Below are positions 1 to 8,747 of a stretch of DNA of 64,000 bases, in pieces (the first letter of the stretch is position 1; each line of letters opens with the position of its first letter). The translations under genes and the position numbers were made by a program. Location: the NCBI RefSeq assembly GCF_001570365.1, contig NZ_BBYK01000040.1, positions 351,915 to 415,914 of the forward strand, read 5' to 3'. The notes below the pieces were generated by a model that was given only the letters and a program-made list of their open reading frames with translations, was not told the DNA's origin and did not search any database. Source of the DNA: Microtetraspora fusca. Lineage in GTDB: Bacteria; Actinomycetota; Actinomycetes; Streptosporangiales; Streptosporangiaceae.

Positions 1-1153
1 ACGACGCCGCCCCACGTACGCAGGGCAGGCGGGCCAGCACTCGGAAACCGCCTTCCGGGCGGGGCCCGACGGTGAGGCTCCCGCCGTACATCAGGCACCT
101 CTCGCGCATGCCGATCAGCCCGTACCCACCACCGGCGGTGGGGAGGCCCGGCCCCTCGTCGGCCACCTCGACCTCCATCACGCCCGGCTCCGGCGAGGTG
201 ATCCGCACCCGGCAGCGGGCCGCGCCGGCGTGCTTGACCACGTTCGTCAGCGCCTCCTGCACGATGCGGTAGGCGGCCAGGGCCACCCCTTCGGACGGCT
301 CGACGTCCAGGTTCACGGTCAGGTCCATCTCGACGCCCGCGCGGACGGCGAGCGCACGCAGGTCCCGCAGCCCGGGCGCGGGCGCCGTCTCCGCCACCCC
401 TGACACGCCGGGCACGGAGTCGGTGGCCCCCGAGCGCAGCATGCCCAGCACGGCCCGTATCTCGGCCATCGTCGCCCTGCCGGTGGCCTCGATGACCCGC
501 AGCGCCTCGCGCGCCTCCCGCGGTCGGTCCTCGGCGACCATGCCGGCGACTCCGGCCTTGAGCGTGATCAGGCTCACGCTCTGCCCGATGACGTCGTGCA
601 GATCCCTGGCGATCCGCAGGCGCTCGCCCGTCACCGCCCGCATGGCCGACTGCTCCGCCACCCGTACGGCGTGCAGCCGCTGCTCCCGGACCGCCAGGCC
701 GGCCGTCCACGCCAGGCCCATCAGCAGCCAGCCGAACGCGATCTCTGAAAGACCGCCCGGCCACGCGGATCCCCCGGCCGGTGCCATCGCCGCCGCGACC
801 CCGGCCAGGGACGGGACAAGGCAGGCGATCGCCCGCCGCCGCGGCTCCAGCGACCCGACGGCGTACAGGATGACTGCGACGGGGACATACAACGCCTCCA
901 CGCCCATGAGCAGCCCCGCCGCGGCCCCCACCAGCGATATGGCGAGCATCGGCACAGGCCACGACCGCCGGGCCGCGACGGGCAGGGCGGCGACGGCCAC
1001 CGCCGGCAGCGGCAGGACCTGCGCGCCCGTGCGGGCGCTCGCGGCGAAGCCGAAGGCGACGGCGAGCAGCAGCGCGGCGACCGCATCCACGGCGACCCAG
1101 TGGACGCGGCGCAACCGGTGCGTGAGCAGGGGGCGCGAATCGCGATCGGTCAC
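1..1153 (-). CDS. NarL-type sensor histidine kinase (3' end outside window)
   Basis: The protein starts at GTG 1153 and stays open to the window edge, giving at least 384 residues. The N-terminal half has several hydrophobic segments consistent with a membrane sensor region. Next comes the dimerisation/phosphoacceptor motif RIARDLHDVIGQSVSLI with its His, typical of HisKA_3 kinases. The ATPase part shows the N-box EALTNVVKHAG and a G-box ending in GGGYGLIGMRERC. Such kinases phosphorylate a LuxR/NarL-type response regulator, usually the next gene downstream, which would lie left of base 1. The stimulus cannot be read from the sequence. The GTG was chosen because it opens a short hydrophilic stretch ahead of the first hydrophobic segment. 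The kinase class is certain; the exact start is less so. Confidence 0.9.
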   Translation of the reverse strand, partial: MTDRDSRPLLTHRLRRVHWVAVDAVAALLLAVAFGFAASARTGAQVLPLPAVAVAALPVAARRSWPVPMLAISLVGAAAGLLMGVEALYVPVAVILYAVGSLEPRRRAIACLVPSLAGVAAAMAPAGGSAWPGGLSEIAFGWLLMGLAWTAGLAVREQRLHAVRVAEQSAMRAVTGERLRIARDLHDVIGQSVSLITLKAGVAGMVAEDRPREAREALRVIEATGRATMAEIRAVLGMLRSGATDSVPGVSGVAETAPAPGLRDLRALAVRAGVEMDLTVNLDVEPSEGVALAAYRIVQEALTNVVKHAGAARCRVRITSPEPGVMEVEVADEGPGLPTAGGGYGLIGMRERCLMYGGSLTVGPRPEGGFRVLARLPCVRGAAS

Positions 1154-1312
1154 CCCTCGACCGTAAAGGGCGCAGGTCACCCGGTGGAAGAAAGTTCCTC
1201 CCGAAGGATGACCCGTCGGCCGGAACCGGCCCGGGCGTACCCTCCTGGGCCGACGCGAGGCTCGTGCCCGCGTTCGATGCCGGGCGGCCACGCGTGCACG
1301 AGCGTTGACGGC

Positions 1313-2530
1313 ATGTACAGATCACGACTCATGATCGGCGTCACGGCGGTGCTGGCCGCCGTCGTGACCACCACGGCGGGCGCCGCCCACGCGGACGCGC
1401 CGCCCAAGACGGCGGGATCGGCCGGACCGGCGGCGTCCCCGGTGAGACTGGTCCTGCCCGCCCCTACGGGGCCGCATCGGATCGGCACGGTGGCGCTGCA
1501 CCTGGTGGACGGCTCCCGGCGGGACCCCTGGGTGCCGACGGTCCGCAAGCGGGAACTGATGGTCAGCCTGTGGTACCCGGCGCGGAAGTCGGAACGTCGT
1601 CCGCTCGCCCCCTGGATGCCCGCGTCCGCCGCCGAACGCTACTTCCGCGACGTCGGCGTGCCGCCCGGAAGGCTGCTGCCGGGCACGACGCACGGACGCC
1701 AGGGCGCGCCGCTCGACGGCCGCCTCGGCCGCCTTCCCGTCGTGCTGTACTCGCCCGGGGCCAACGCCTCGCGCTCGTACGGCACCGGCGTGGTCGAGGA
1801 GCTGGCCAGCCGCGGCTACCTGGTGGTGACCATCGACCACACCTACGACGCCGCCGTCGTGGAGTTCCCCGGCGGCAGGGTCGCGAAGAACCCCGGCGGC
1901 GAGATCACCGACTATGCCAAGGCCGCCCGGGTGCGCGCCGAGGACGTCCGCTTCGTCCTGAACGAGCTGACCGCGCTCAACGCGGGCCGAAATCCCGACG
2001 CCGAGGCCAGGCCCCTGCCCAGCGGACTGCGGGGCGCGCTGGACCTGAAGCGGATCGGGATGTTCGGCCATTCTCTGGGCGGCGCGTCCACTTCCTCGGC
2101 CATGTACGCCGATCGGCGGATCAAGGCCGGGCTCGGCCTGGACGGCGCGGTGATCGGCCCCGTCGCCGGGGCCGGGCTGGACCGGCCGTACATGGTGGTG
2201 GACACGCCAGGCAAGGGCGGGATGTCCACGAACCCGGCCCTGCGGACGTTCTGGTCGAACCTGCGCGGGTGGCGGCTCCACCTGACCGTCAAGGGCGCCG
2301 CGCACAACTCCTTCGGCGACGATGTCCAGCTCATCCCGCTGATCGCGCCGCTGATCGGGCTGGCGCCCGAGGAGGTCGCGGAGTCGGTCGGCGCCATCCC
2401 CACCGCACGTGCCCTGGCCTTCCAACGGGCCTACCCGCGGGCGTTCTTCGACCTGCACCTGCGTGGGAAGAGGAGCCCGCTCCTTGAGGGACCGGCCCCC
2501 GGCTTCCCGGAGGTGACCTACACCCGCTGA
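1313..2530 (+). CDS. secreted alpha/beta hydrolase, PAF-acetylhydrolase/lipase-like
   Basis: This is a 405-residue exported serine hydrolase. The ATG at 1313 begins a clear signal peptide (basic start, Ala/Val-rich core, AGAAHA cleavage region). The frame stays open upstream to 1100, but that part lacks protein-like character. The body has the fold of platelet-activating factor acetylhydrolase isoform II and bacterial lipases: LMVSLWYPA, then LPVVLYSPG, then the nucleophile elbow GHSLGG with Ser near residue 254. A catalytic His probably lies in GAAHNSF. The likely reaction is ester hydrolysis of a lipid or short-chain ester outside the cell, but the substrate is unknown. It is monocistronic and lies back to back with the upstream kinase. 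Confidence 0.85.
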   Translation: MYRSRLMIGVTAVLAAVVTTTAGAAHADAPPKTAGSAGPAASPVRLVLPAPTGPHRIGTVALHLVDGSRRDPWVPTVRKRELMVSLWYPARKSERRPLAPWMPASAAERYFRDVGVPPGRLLPGTTHGRQGAPLDGRLGRLPVVLYSPGANASRSYGTGVVEELASRGYLVVTIDHTYDAAVVEFPGGRVAKNPGGEITDYAKAARVRAEDVRFVLNELTALNAGRNPDAEARPLPSGLRGALDLKRIGMFGHSLGGASTSSAMYADRRIKAGLGLDGAVIGPVAGAGLDRPYMVVDTPGKGGMSTNPALRTFWSNLRGWRLHLTVKGAAHNSFGDDVQLIPLIAPLIGLAPEEVAESVGAIPTARALAFQRAYPRAFFDLHLRGKRSPLLEGPAPGFPEVTYTR

Positions 2531-2748
2531 CCGCGCGCTGTCGAACTCGCCGTCACGCCGCCCGCCGCCGCACAGCGCGTGAAAAGGCAGCAGCGACCTC
2601 TCGCCTGCTCGGGATCGGCACGACCGCTCTCGCGACCCATGTGGCGCACCGGGTGCGCCATCTCCACCTTCTCCGGAGCATTCATGCGACTTGACCGTGG
2701 ACCCCCGCCTCCCCAGTGGTGCTGCACCGGAAAACACCCGGCGGCGGA

Positions 2749-4251
2749 TCAGCGGACGGGGCGGACCGGCAGCGCCGGGATCCGGCTCAGGCAGGCGGTC
2801 CCGCGCAACTCGCCGGTACGGATGAAATCCGCGGCGAGGCGGGCCACGCATCCGCTCTTCTCCCCGGTGGGCACGTGGCCCGCGTTGGGCACCTTGACGA
2901 AGGTCGCATCCGGGAACTGGGCGGCGGCCCGCCGGCCCTGGTCCAGCGTCGTGTTCGTGTCGAGGTCGCCGGAGAGCACGAGCACCGGAAGATCGGGCGC
3001 GGCGCCGTACCGCGGGGCCCGGGGCGTCTCACGCGGCCAGCGGAGGCAGGCGTCGGCGCTGTCCGCGACGGCGGCGGTCCAGCCGCGGGTGCTGAACGGA
3101 CCGAACGTCCCGTCCGCGCGGCGCAGGGCGCGCTGGAAGGAGGCCCGCCGGGCCGGTACGGCCGATCGGCGGTCCCAGACCACGGGATAGTCGTTGCAGA
3201 GGACCGCGACGCTCTGCGCCCGCGAAGAGCGCGCCTCGGGCGGCAACGTGCCCATCATCTCGACGGTCTGCCGGGTCATGGCGACGAGCGCGGCCGGCTT
3301 CCCGCGCGCCGCCTCACCGACCGCCGCGGGCAACTCGCTCCACGCGGCGGGGGTGCCTCCACTGCCGGCGACGTAGTAGTGCAGCAAGGCCAGCATCCGC
3401 TCGTCCATGGCGACGGTCCGGGACCGACCGGCGAAGCGCGCCGTGAAACGGATCGGGTCCTTCCGGAGCCGGGCGGCCAGCGTTCGCAGGTCGGCGACCG
3501 CCTCGCCACCCCGGCAGGTTCCGCTCCGCGCGCACAGCCGGCCGAGGATGTCCGGGACGGCCCGCGCGCTGGAGCGGCCGAGCGGGTCGCTCGCCAGCGG
3601 GTACGCGCCGGACAGCACGATCCTGCGCACGCGGTCCGGGTGGCGGTGCGCGTAGACCGTGCTCAGGTAGGTGCCGTACGAGACGCCGTACAGATCCACC
3701 CGGTCGACGCCGAGCCGGGCGCGCACCGCGTCGATGTCGTCGGCCGACTCCGCCGAGGTGTAGCCGCGCGCCCGCGCTCCGAGCGCGCGCCCGCACTTCC
3801 CGATCTCGGCGACGTACCGCTCCCGGGACAGCAGGTACAGGTCGTCGGGCAGGCCGCACTCGATCGTCTCGGACCGTCCGACACCGCGCGGGTCGATCAG
3901 GAGCAGGTCGTGGTCGGCGCGCAGCGCCGCGGTCTGCTGGGCGAAGAGGTCCACCTGACTGATGGCCGGCTCGCCGGGTCCGCCCGGCACCGGCACCACC
4001 GTGCCCGCGGCGGGACGGCCGGTGCCGGTCCGCCGCACCAGCGCGTACGCGATGCGCGTGCTGCCCTGGGACGGATCCGCGCGGACCAGCGGGACGGTCA
4101 GCGTCCCGCACTCGACCCGCCTGCCCTCCACAACGGGGCACCAGTCGGGCTGGGAGACGTCCGCCGATGCGGACGGAACCGAGGCGGCCAGCACCGCACC
4201 TGCCGCCAGCACGGCGACGACGCATCGCCGCATGTTCGTAGCGAAACTCAT
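2749..4251 (-). CDS. secreted TAP-like alpha/beta hydrolase (tripeptidyl aminopeptidase family)
   Basis: This 500-residue exported serine hydrolase has the features of actinomycete tripeptidyl aminopeptidases and proline iminopeptidase relatives. These are an N-terminal signal peptide (MRRCVVAVLAAG core), the oxyanion-region motif VPGGPGEP, DPRGVGRS, the nucleophile elbow YGVSYGT with Ser191, and a C-terminal TAP-like domain. The last carries LVLSGDLDTNTT (acid residue) and NAGHVP (catalytic His). It probably clips short peptides from secreted proteins. The frame is open to 4323, but the first 24 residues there precede any signal peptide. ATG 4251 or ATG 4233 is therefore the likelier start, and neither has a strong RBS. 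Confidence 0.87.
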   Translation of the reverse strand: MSFATNMRRCVVAVLAAGAVLAASVPSASADVSQPDWCPVVEGRRVECGTLTVPLVRADPSQGSTRIAYALVRRTGTGRPAAGTVVPVPGGPGEPAISQVDLFAQQTAALRADHDLLLIDPRGVGRSETIECGLPDDLYLLSRERYVAEIGKCGRALGARARGYTSAESADDIDAVRARLGVDRVDLYGVSYGTYLSTVYAHRHPDRVRRIVLSGAYPLASDPLGRSSARAVPDILGRLCARSGTCRGGEAVADLRTLAARLRKDPIRFTARFAGRSRTVAMDERMLALLHYYVAGSGGTPAAWSELPAAVGEAARGKPAALVAMTRQTVEMMGTLPPEARSSRAQSVAVLCNDYPVVWDRRSAVPARRASFQRALRRADGTFGPFSTRGWTAAVADSADACLRWPRETPRAPRYGAAPDLPVLVLSGDLDTNTTLDQGRRAAAQFPDATFVKVPNAGHVPTGEKSGCVARLAADFIRTGELRGTACLSRIPALPVRPVR

Positions 4252-4436
4252 GATCGAGATGCTGTCGGAACGGCCGATCACGTCCCATCCCGTCCGCACC
4301 CGGGACCGAGGTAGGGCCTGCACTACGGTTTCCGGACTTGCAGGGCTTTCTGCATGCCGTGATCAAGGGAGATGAAAGCGCCCGGTCGTTTCCTGGAGGC
4401 GCACCGCAGGAGAACACCCCCGCCCAGGAGATCACC

Positions 4437-5123
4437 ATGAAGCGCACCGCACTCGGTCTGGCCGCCGCCGCGATCGCCGGCCTCTCCCTCGCCGTCCCCG
4501 CCACGATCCTCGCCGCGCCCGCGTCCGCCGCCACCCCCGACCCCGGTCCCGAGACCTGCCTTCAGGGCTACGTGTGGCGGGAGGCGCGCCCCTCGGACCT
4601 GGTCTGCGTCACGCCCGAGGTGCGCACCCGGACCGCTCAGGAGAACCGCACCAAAGCCGCCCGCTGGACCGACGGCGCGTACGGCCCGCACACCTGCCTG
4701 ACCGGCCTGGTCTGGCGCGAGGCGTTCACCGGAGACGACGTCTGCGTCTCCCCCGAGCTCCGCGACGAGACGCTGGACGCCAACCGGACCTCTGCCGACC
4801 GCAAGGTCCTGGCCCGCCTCTGGATCAGCACGTACCAGCCGAACGGGCCGGGCACCATCCCGCGCATCCAGATCAACGGCGACCACTACAACTTCGGCAC
4901 CGTCTCGGTCATCTTCCGGTACAACAGCGGTCAGATCTACAAGAGCGGTTACGTGAAGGCCGTCGCCAACGCCGGTTACGCCGGGGGCAGCTTCGGCAAG
5001 AAGCTCGACCTCCTCTACTGCTCCCGGTCCGGGAAGCCGAACGGCTACGTCCAGGCGCACGACCTGAAGTCCGGCCGCTGGTCGGCGCGCATCCCGGTCA
5101 ACGTCGGGTGCGCCACCCTCTGA
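4437..5123 (+). CDS. small secreted protein with two N-terminal repeats, function unknown
   Basis: A 228-residue exported protein. The ATG at 4437 follows an AGGAG box and starts a textbook signal peptide ending ASAA. The mature N-terminus has two copies of a roughly 40-residue module: a Cys, then GYVWREA or GLVWREA, then a Cys-Val-x-Pro-Glu segment ending in an Asn-Arg. The two Cys in each copy could pair after export. The C-terminal 100 residues look like a beta-rich domain (HYNFGTVSVIF, GYVKAVANAGY). I know this repeat from secreted actinobacterial proteins of unknown function but cannot assign a reaction. It is transcribed alone, divergently from the TAP-like hydrolase. Confidence 0.85.
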   Translation: MKRTALGLAAAAIAGLSLAVPATILAAPASAATPDPGPETCLQGYVWREARPSDLVCVTPEVRTRTAQENRTKAARWTDGAYGPHTCLTGLVWREAFTGDDVCVSPELRDETLDANRTSADRKVLARLWISTYQPNGPGTIPRIQINGDHYNFGTVSVIFRYNSGQIYKSGYVKAVANAGYAGGSFGKKLDLLYCSRSGKPNGYVQAHDLKSGRWSARIPVNVGCATL

Positions 5124-5166
5124 CGGCTCCGACGCGTACCCCTCGGGCGCGGCGGGGTCGACCGGT

Positions 5167-5478
5167 TCACTCCGGTGAGGCCGCCGGGCTGCGCAGGGAG
5201 AGCCACGCGGCGAGGCCGTACATGCCGAGCCCGAGCAGCACCATCAAGACGATCATCGGCCACTGGAGCGGGCCGGGCAGGTAGAGGGCGAGGAACCAAC
5301 TCCGCTCCGCGCTGCCCTGGATCTTGTTCACTCCCGCCGCGATGCCCTGGGGGAACAGCGGAATCGCCCCGGTCGACCAGCAGATCACCACGACGATCCG
5401 CTCTCGGAGCGGGAGCTCCTCGAACCGCCGCCCGCCCCAACGGCTGCCCGGCGGAGGGGGCGGACGCGCGACCCCCAT
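5167..5478 (-). CDS. small membrane protein, uncharacterised
   Basis: A possible 103-residue protein starting at ATG 5478, with a Pro-rich hydrophilic N-terminus. Two hydrophobic stretches follow: one around IVVVICWSTGAIPLF, and a long one around MIVLMVLLGLGMYGLAAWL. The start overlaps the 3' part of the DUF4328-like frame on the same strand, so this is either a separate small gene or the frameshifted tail of one larger membrane protein. No family is recognised. The two membrane segments and the orderly ending argue that the frame is real. Confidence 0.5.
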   Translation of the reverse strand: MGVARPPPPPGSRWGGRRFEELPLRERIVVVICWSTGAIPLFPQGIAAGVNKIQGSAERSWFLALYLPGPLQWPMIVLMVLLGLGMYGLAAWLSLRSPAASPE

Positions 5479-5978
5479 GCCACATTTCGGTAGTGGTTCT
5501 CCTGGAAGCGCGTGATCGCCAGGACGACCGCGATGGCCAGGGCGGCCGCGACAATGGACAGGGCGTTGCCGACGATGTCGGCAACGGCCGCATCCCGTAT
5601 GTCGTACAACTCCTCGACATTCACGTATTTGCGGCCCACCAGTTTTGTGACCCATGCGGCGACCAGCCACGCGAGCCACCAGGCCCAGACCAGGCCGGAA
5701 CGGCGGGCGGTCCACAAGTTTCCGCTCTCGGCCAGGGCGCCGGACTTCGAAGACGTCCAGATGTCATCAACGAGGCGACCTTCGCCGCGGCGTGGTCGTT
5801 GCGCCCGCGCCGCGAAGCCGACGATGCGGCGCGAATGACGCGCTCCGGAATGGTCGGCGGTGGAGACGCGAGCGTAGCCCACCAGCGCGCCGGACAGCAC
5901 CGCCGGTTCGGCCTGCAGCGGGTCGCCGCCGAGCGAACCTTCCAACAGCAGCCCATCGGACAGCCTGGCGTCTGTCAT
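5385..5978 (-). pseudogene. chimeric ORF: serine-recombinase N-terminus fused to DUF4328 C-terminal remnant
   Basis: One open frame of 197 codons from ATG 5978 (GGGAGA box upstream) joins two unrelated pieces. Residues about 32-43 read LVGYARVSTADH, the hallmark first strand and catalytic-Ser region of resolvase/invertase serine recombinases, but nothing else of a recombinase follows. From about residue 70 the protein reads VDDIWTSSKSG, then LVWAWWLAWL, then two membrane helices. This matches the C-terminal half of DUF4328 membrane proteins, whose N-terminal third is missing. I infer a deletion or mobile-element scar fusing two genes. Whether the chimera is expressed is unknown. Confidence 0.6.
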
Positions 5979-6118
5979 GGAGATGTCTCCCACAGGGCGG
6001 AGGATCGTGATCGTGGTGGCACCCATCGGTGCTGGTGCTTGTTGCCATGGCAGCCATCGGAGCACCTGGCACGCGGCGGGCGCCCGGCTTGATAGGCAAG
6101 CCGCTACTTGCATATCGT

Positions 6119-6454
6119 GTGGCTGTGGGCGAGGATGTCTTCAAGGCGCTGGCCGACCTCACCCGTCGGCGCATCCTCGATGAGCTGGCGGAACGGGACG
6201 GTCGAGCCTTAGCCGAGATTTGCGCATGGCTGATGACCAAGCACGGTCTGAGGCTGTCCCGACAGGCGATCAGCCAGCACCTGGCCGTGTTACGCGAGGC
6301 CGGACTCGTCGTGGTGCGCATGGATGGCAAGCAGCGTGTGTACGCGCTGCGCCCAGAACCCCTTACCAAGGTCGACCAGTGGCTGGAGCCGTATCGCATG
6401 TTCTGGTCGAAGCGCCTCGACGCTCTGGAACAACACCTGGAGGAGAACCCATGA
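6119..6454 (+). CDS. ArsR-family winged-helix transcriptional regulator
   Basis: About 111 residues from GTG 6119; a second in-frame GTG lies at 6125. The order is typical of ArsR/SmtB-like repressors: EDVFKALADLTRRRILDEL opens the fold, the recognition-helix region is LSRQAISQHLAVLREAGLV, and the wing is RMDGKQRVYAL. It shows no Cys metal-binding motif. This fits the subgroup paired with SRPBCC proteins, and its stop overlaps the next gene's start as ATGA (6451-6454). It probably represses its own two-gene operon. No convincing RBS precedes the GTG, so the transcript may be leaderless. Confidence 0.88.
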   Translation: MAVGEDVFKALADLTRRRILDELAERDGRALAEICAWLMTKHGLRLSRQAISQHLAVLREAGLVVVRMDGKQRVYALRPEPLTKVDQWLEPYRMFWSKRLDALEQHLEENP

Positions 6455-6969
6455 TTCACGGAACCCTGGAAACGATCGACGGTCGCCCAGCGCTGCGCTT
6501 CGAGCGCACGCTCGCCTACCCGGTCGAGCGCGTGTGGCGAGCTGTCAGCGCGCCAGCCGAACTCGAGCGCTGGTTTCCCGCAGCCACCGACTGGACACCG
6601 GCGGCAGGCGAGACCTTTGAGGCCGCCGGCGCGACCGGCGAGGTGACTGAGGTCGATCCACCTCATCGCCTGGCTTGGACCTACGCCGACCAGCTGTACA
6701 GCTTCGAACTGGCCGCTCAAGGAGACGGCTGTCGTTTGATCTTCACCCACGTCATCGACGACCGCGACCTCGCAGCGCAGACCGCTACCGGATGGGAGAC
6801 CTACCTCTCGCGGCTCCAGCCTCATCTCGCCGGCAAGTACCTCTCCGAAGAGGAAGCACACGAGCCGTGGGAGGAAATTCACGAACGCTACGCCGAGCGC
6901 TTCGGGGTCGACCCGACGCCGGGTCGGCGCTTCGCGGCGGCTCTGCGTGGAGACAACGGCGACGCCTGA
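6451..6969 (+). CDS. SRPBCC (AHSA1-like) domain protein
   Basis: A 172-residue START/SRPBCC-fold protein, translationally coupled to the ArsR gene. The order is characteristic: LRFERTLAYPVERVWRAVS, then ELERWFPA, then a helix-grip beta sheet with VTEVDPPHRLAWTY and GCRLIFTHVI, ending with the long C-terminal helix TGWETYLSRL. These proteins bind hydrophobic small molecules or act as Aha1-like factors. The ArsR-SRPBCC pair is a common actinobacterial arrangement whose ligand is usually unknown. The C-terminal 40 residues are charged and probably flexible. Confidence 0.88.
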   Translation: MIHGTLETIDGRPALRFERTLAYPVERVWRAVSAPAELERWFPAATDWTPAAGETFEAAGATGEVTEVDPPHRLAWTYADQLYSFELAAQGDGCRLIFTHVIDDRDLAAQTATGWETYLSRLQPHLAGKYLSEEEAHEPWEEIHERYAERFGVDPTPGRRFAAALRGDNGDA

Positions 6970-7300
6970 GTTACTGCACTACTGCATTGCCGACCGTGTC
7001 TACCGGGTCACGGTGCGACGGTCGGCGCCGAGCCGTGCGGCGACCGCGCTCCAATTGCGGACCGCCGAGACCGAGCAGGTGCTGCGCCGCTTCATGAAGG
7101 GCAGTGGTTCCAAGCAGTCGGTCTACCTCGCCCTGGAGGAGCCGGCCGGGCCGTACGGACGATTTTCGCTTGTAACTCCCTTGCTGACGAGCGGCTCCGC
7201 AGGGAGATCAACAGCGGCCTTCAGTCGTGGGGAACTGCGACAGCGCCGACGACAAGGCCTGTGCGATGAGCCGCCGAACCGTGCGTCGGCCCGTCTTCCG
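6970..7300. other. gene-poor stretch with no recognised feature
   Basis: There is no convincing gene here. A plus-strand frame (6947-7396) contains [18 protein letters not shown], which looks protein-like but matches no family I know. It may be the tail of a gene broken by the adjacent IS remnant. Confidence 0.4.
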
Positions 7301-7772
7301 GGGTGCGTCCGCCCTCGGAGGACCGGCCGACGCGTTCGCGCTGTCCGGGTGTCAACAGGATGCGAACATGCCGGCTGTCCGCGGTTCATCCGCTGATGAA
7401 GTCCATCCGTATCGTGCGCCGCGGGCTCGGGCGGCCCCGCACGCGACCGGCCCGGGCGATGGCCGACAAGGCCTACTCCTCCCGAGCCAATCGCCGCTAC
7501 CTGCGCCGACGCGGCATCAAGGCGGTCATCCCCGTGAAGAGAGACCAGCAGGCCAACCGGCAGAAGCTCGGTTCCAAGGGCGGGCGGCCGCCCGCGTTCG
7601 ACCGTGAGCGCTACAAGGAGCGCAACACCGTCGAGCGTTCAACAAGCTCCGCCAACATCGTGCCGTGGCGACGCGGGACGACAAGCGCGAGCTCATCTAT
7701 CAGGGCACCCTCGATGTCGCTTCGATCCGGATCTGGCTCCGACCCCCAGTCACATGATCACAGGACACCCCA
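7301..7772 (+). pseudogene. IS5-family transposase remnant (C-terminal part)
   Basis: Two frames together encode the C-terminal third of an IS5-type DDE transposase. The first reads GLGRPRTRPARAMADKAYSS and RYLRRRGIKAVIPVKRDQ, then GRPPAFDRERYKERNTVER. At about 7638 the frame shifts, and the next frame continues FNKLRQHRAVATRDDKREL to a natural end near 7756. The shift removes a few bases of the usual ERCFNRLK region. The N-terminal two thirds and any left terminal repeat are missing, so the element is dead. Confidence 0.8.
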
Positions 7773-8747
7773 CTAGCCCAGGTGGGTCGCCGTCCACTGC
7801 CGTGCTCCGGCGAGGACGGCCCGGTGGACGGCGCGGGCGATGCGGGCGCCCCAGATCGATCTCGGGCCGCCGAAGAGCTCCGGTCCGGCGTCCCCGCCGT
7901 CCCATGTCGCACGGCCCACGCCGGAGCCGCCGCCCGTTCCCTGGTGTGTCCCGGCATCCCGTACGGCGACGCAGACCGCGTCGGACGCGGTTCCGGTGCC
8001 CGGGAACCCGGCCTCGATCAACGCCTGGGTCTTCGCCTCTGTCACGGTCATGACGGCGTTGATCAGGGCCGCGTCGGTGAAGGCGACCGGAACCGCCACG
8101 ATGATGTTGATCGTCCCGGGTGCGGGGAACCCGGATGGCGCGGAGCCGCGCGGCGCCTCGTCACCCGGTGCCGGGTCGCGGGGAGCCGAGTCGAGTGAGG
8201 CCGGACTGTGCGATGTCCGATCGGCCGGTGCCGCGTCGTGCAAGGCCGCGCTGTGCAAGAGCGGGTGGTTCGGTGTCCGGTCGGGCCGGGCCGGATCGTA
8301 CGGGGTAGGGGTGCGCGGGGCCCGGTCAGGCGACAGTGGGCCGAACGTCGCCGGGTCGGCGAACGCGGGACGCAGTTCGGGATCGGGCCTGCCCTCGGGC
8401 GACGCCGCCCAGGTGGGGACGCGCAGCCCCACCGTGGCGACCGCCTCCACTCCCCCGTCCGACGCCTGGACGTACCGGTCCACGGACGCCGCGGTGAGCA
8501 TCCCCACCCCGGCCCCGGCGCCCTGCGGCGCGAGTTCGGCCAGGTGGTCCAGCGGGTCCATCCGGGCATATGCGGCGACGACCTGGGCGTTCAGCACCCA
8601 CGCGCGGGGGCCGATGCCGCCGCCGAGCATCGCCGACGAGATCATCCGCCACCCCGGGCCGAACTCCCACAGCAGCGACGCGAGCCGCGCCCCGTCCTCG
8701 TGCCGGTACCCCAGCGTCATCTTCATGCCGGGCAACCTATCGATCAT
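7773..8747 (-). CDS. cbiZ: adenosylcobinamide amidohydrolase, with low-complexity insertion
   Basis: A 324-residue CbiZ-family enzyme. It hydrolyses the amide of adenosylcobinamide or pseudocobalamins to adenosylcobyric acid, letting the cell salvage imported corrinoids. Conserved blocks are present in order: WRMISSAMLGGGIGPRAWVLN, then GLRVPTWAA, then GTINIIVAVP, EAKTQALIEAGFPGTGTASD and GGPRSIWGARIARAVH. About 90 residues (120-210), rich in Pro, Ala, Asp, Arg and Ser, interrupt the domain and look disordered. The ATG 8747 overlaps the end of the upstream ATPase gene by 11 bp; ATG 8726 or 8720 are alternatives. It is the last gene of the riboswitch-led cobalamin operon. Confidence 0.9.
   Translation of the reverse strand: MIDRLPGMKMTLGYRHEDGARLASLLWEFGPGWRMISSAMLGGGIGPRAWVLNAQVVAAYARMDPLDHLAELAPQGAGAGVGMLTAASVDRYVQASDGGVEAVATVGLRVPTWAASPEGRPDPELRPAFADPATFGPLSPDRAPRTPTPYDPARPDRTPNHPLLHSAALHDAAPADRTSHSPASLDSAPRDPAPGDEAPRGSAPSGFPAPGTINIIVAVPVAFTDAALINAVMTVTEAKTQALIEAGFPGTGTASDAVCVAVRDAGTHQGTGGGSGVGRATWDGGDAGPELFGGPRSIWGARIARAVHRAVLAGARQWTATHLG

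Noticed and set aside
1100-1312. N-terminal extension of the PAF-AH-like hydrolase
   Set aside because: The extension is basic low-complexity sequence ahead of a perfect signal peptide starting at 1313.
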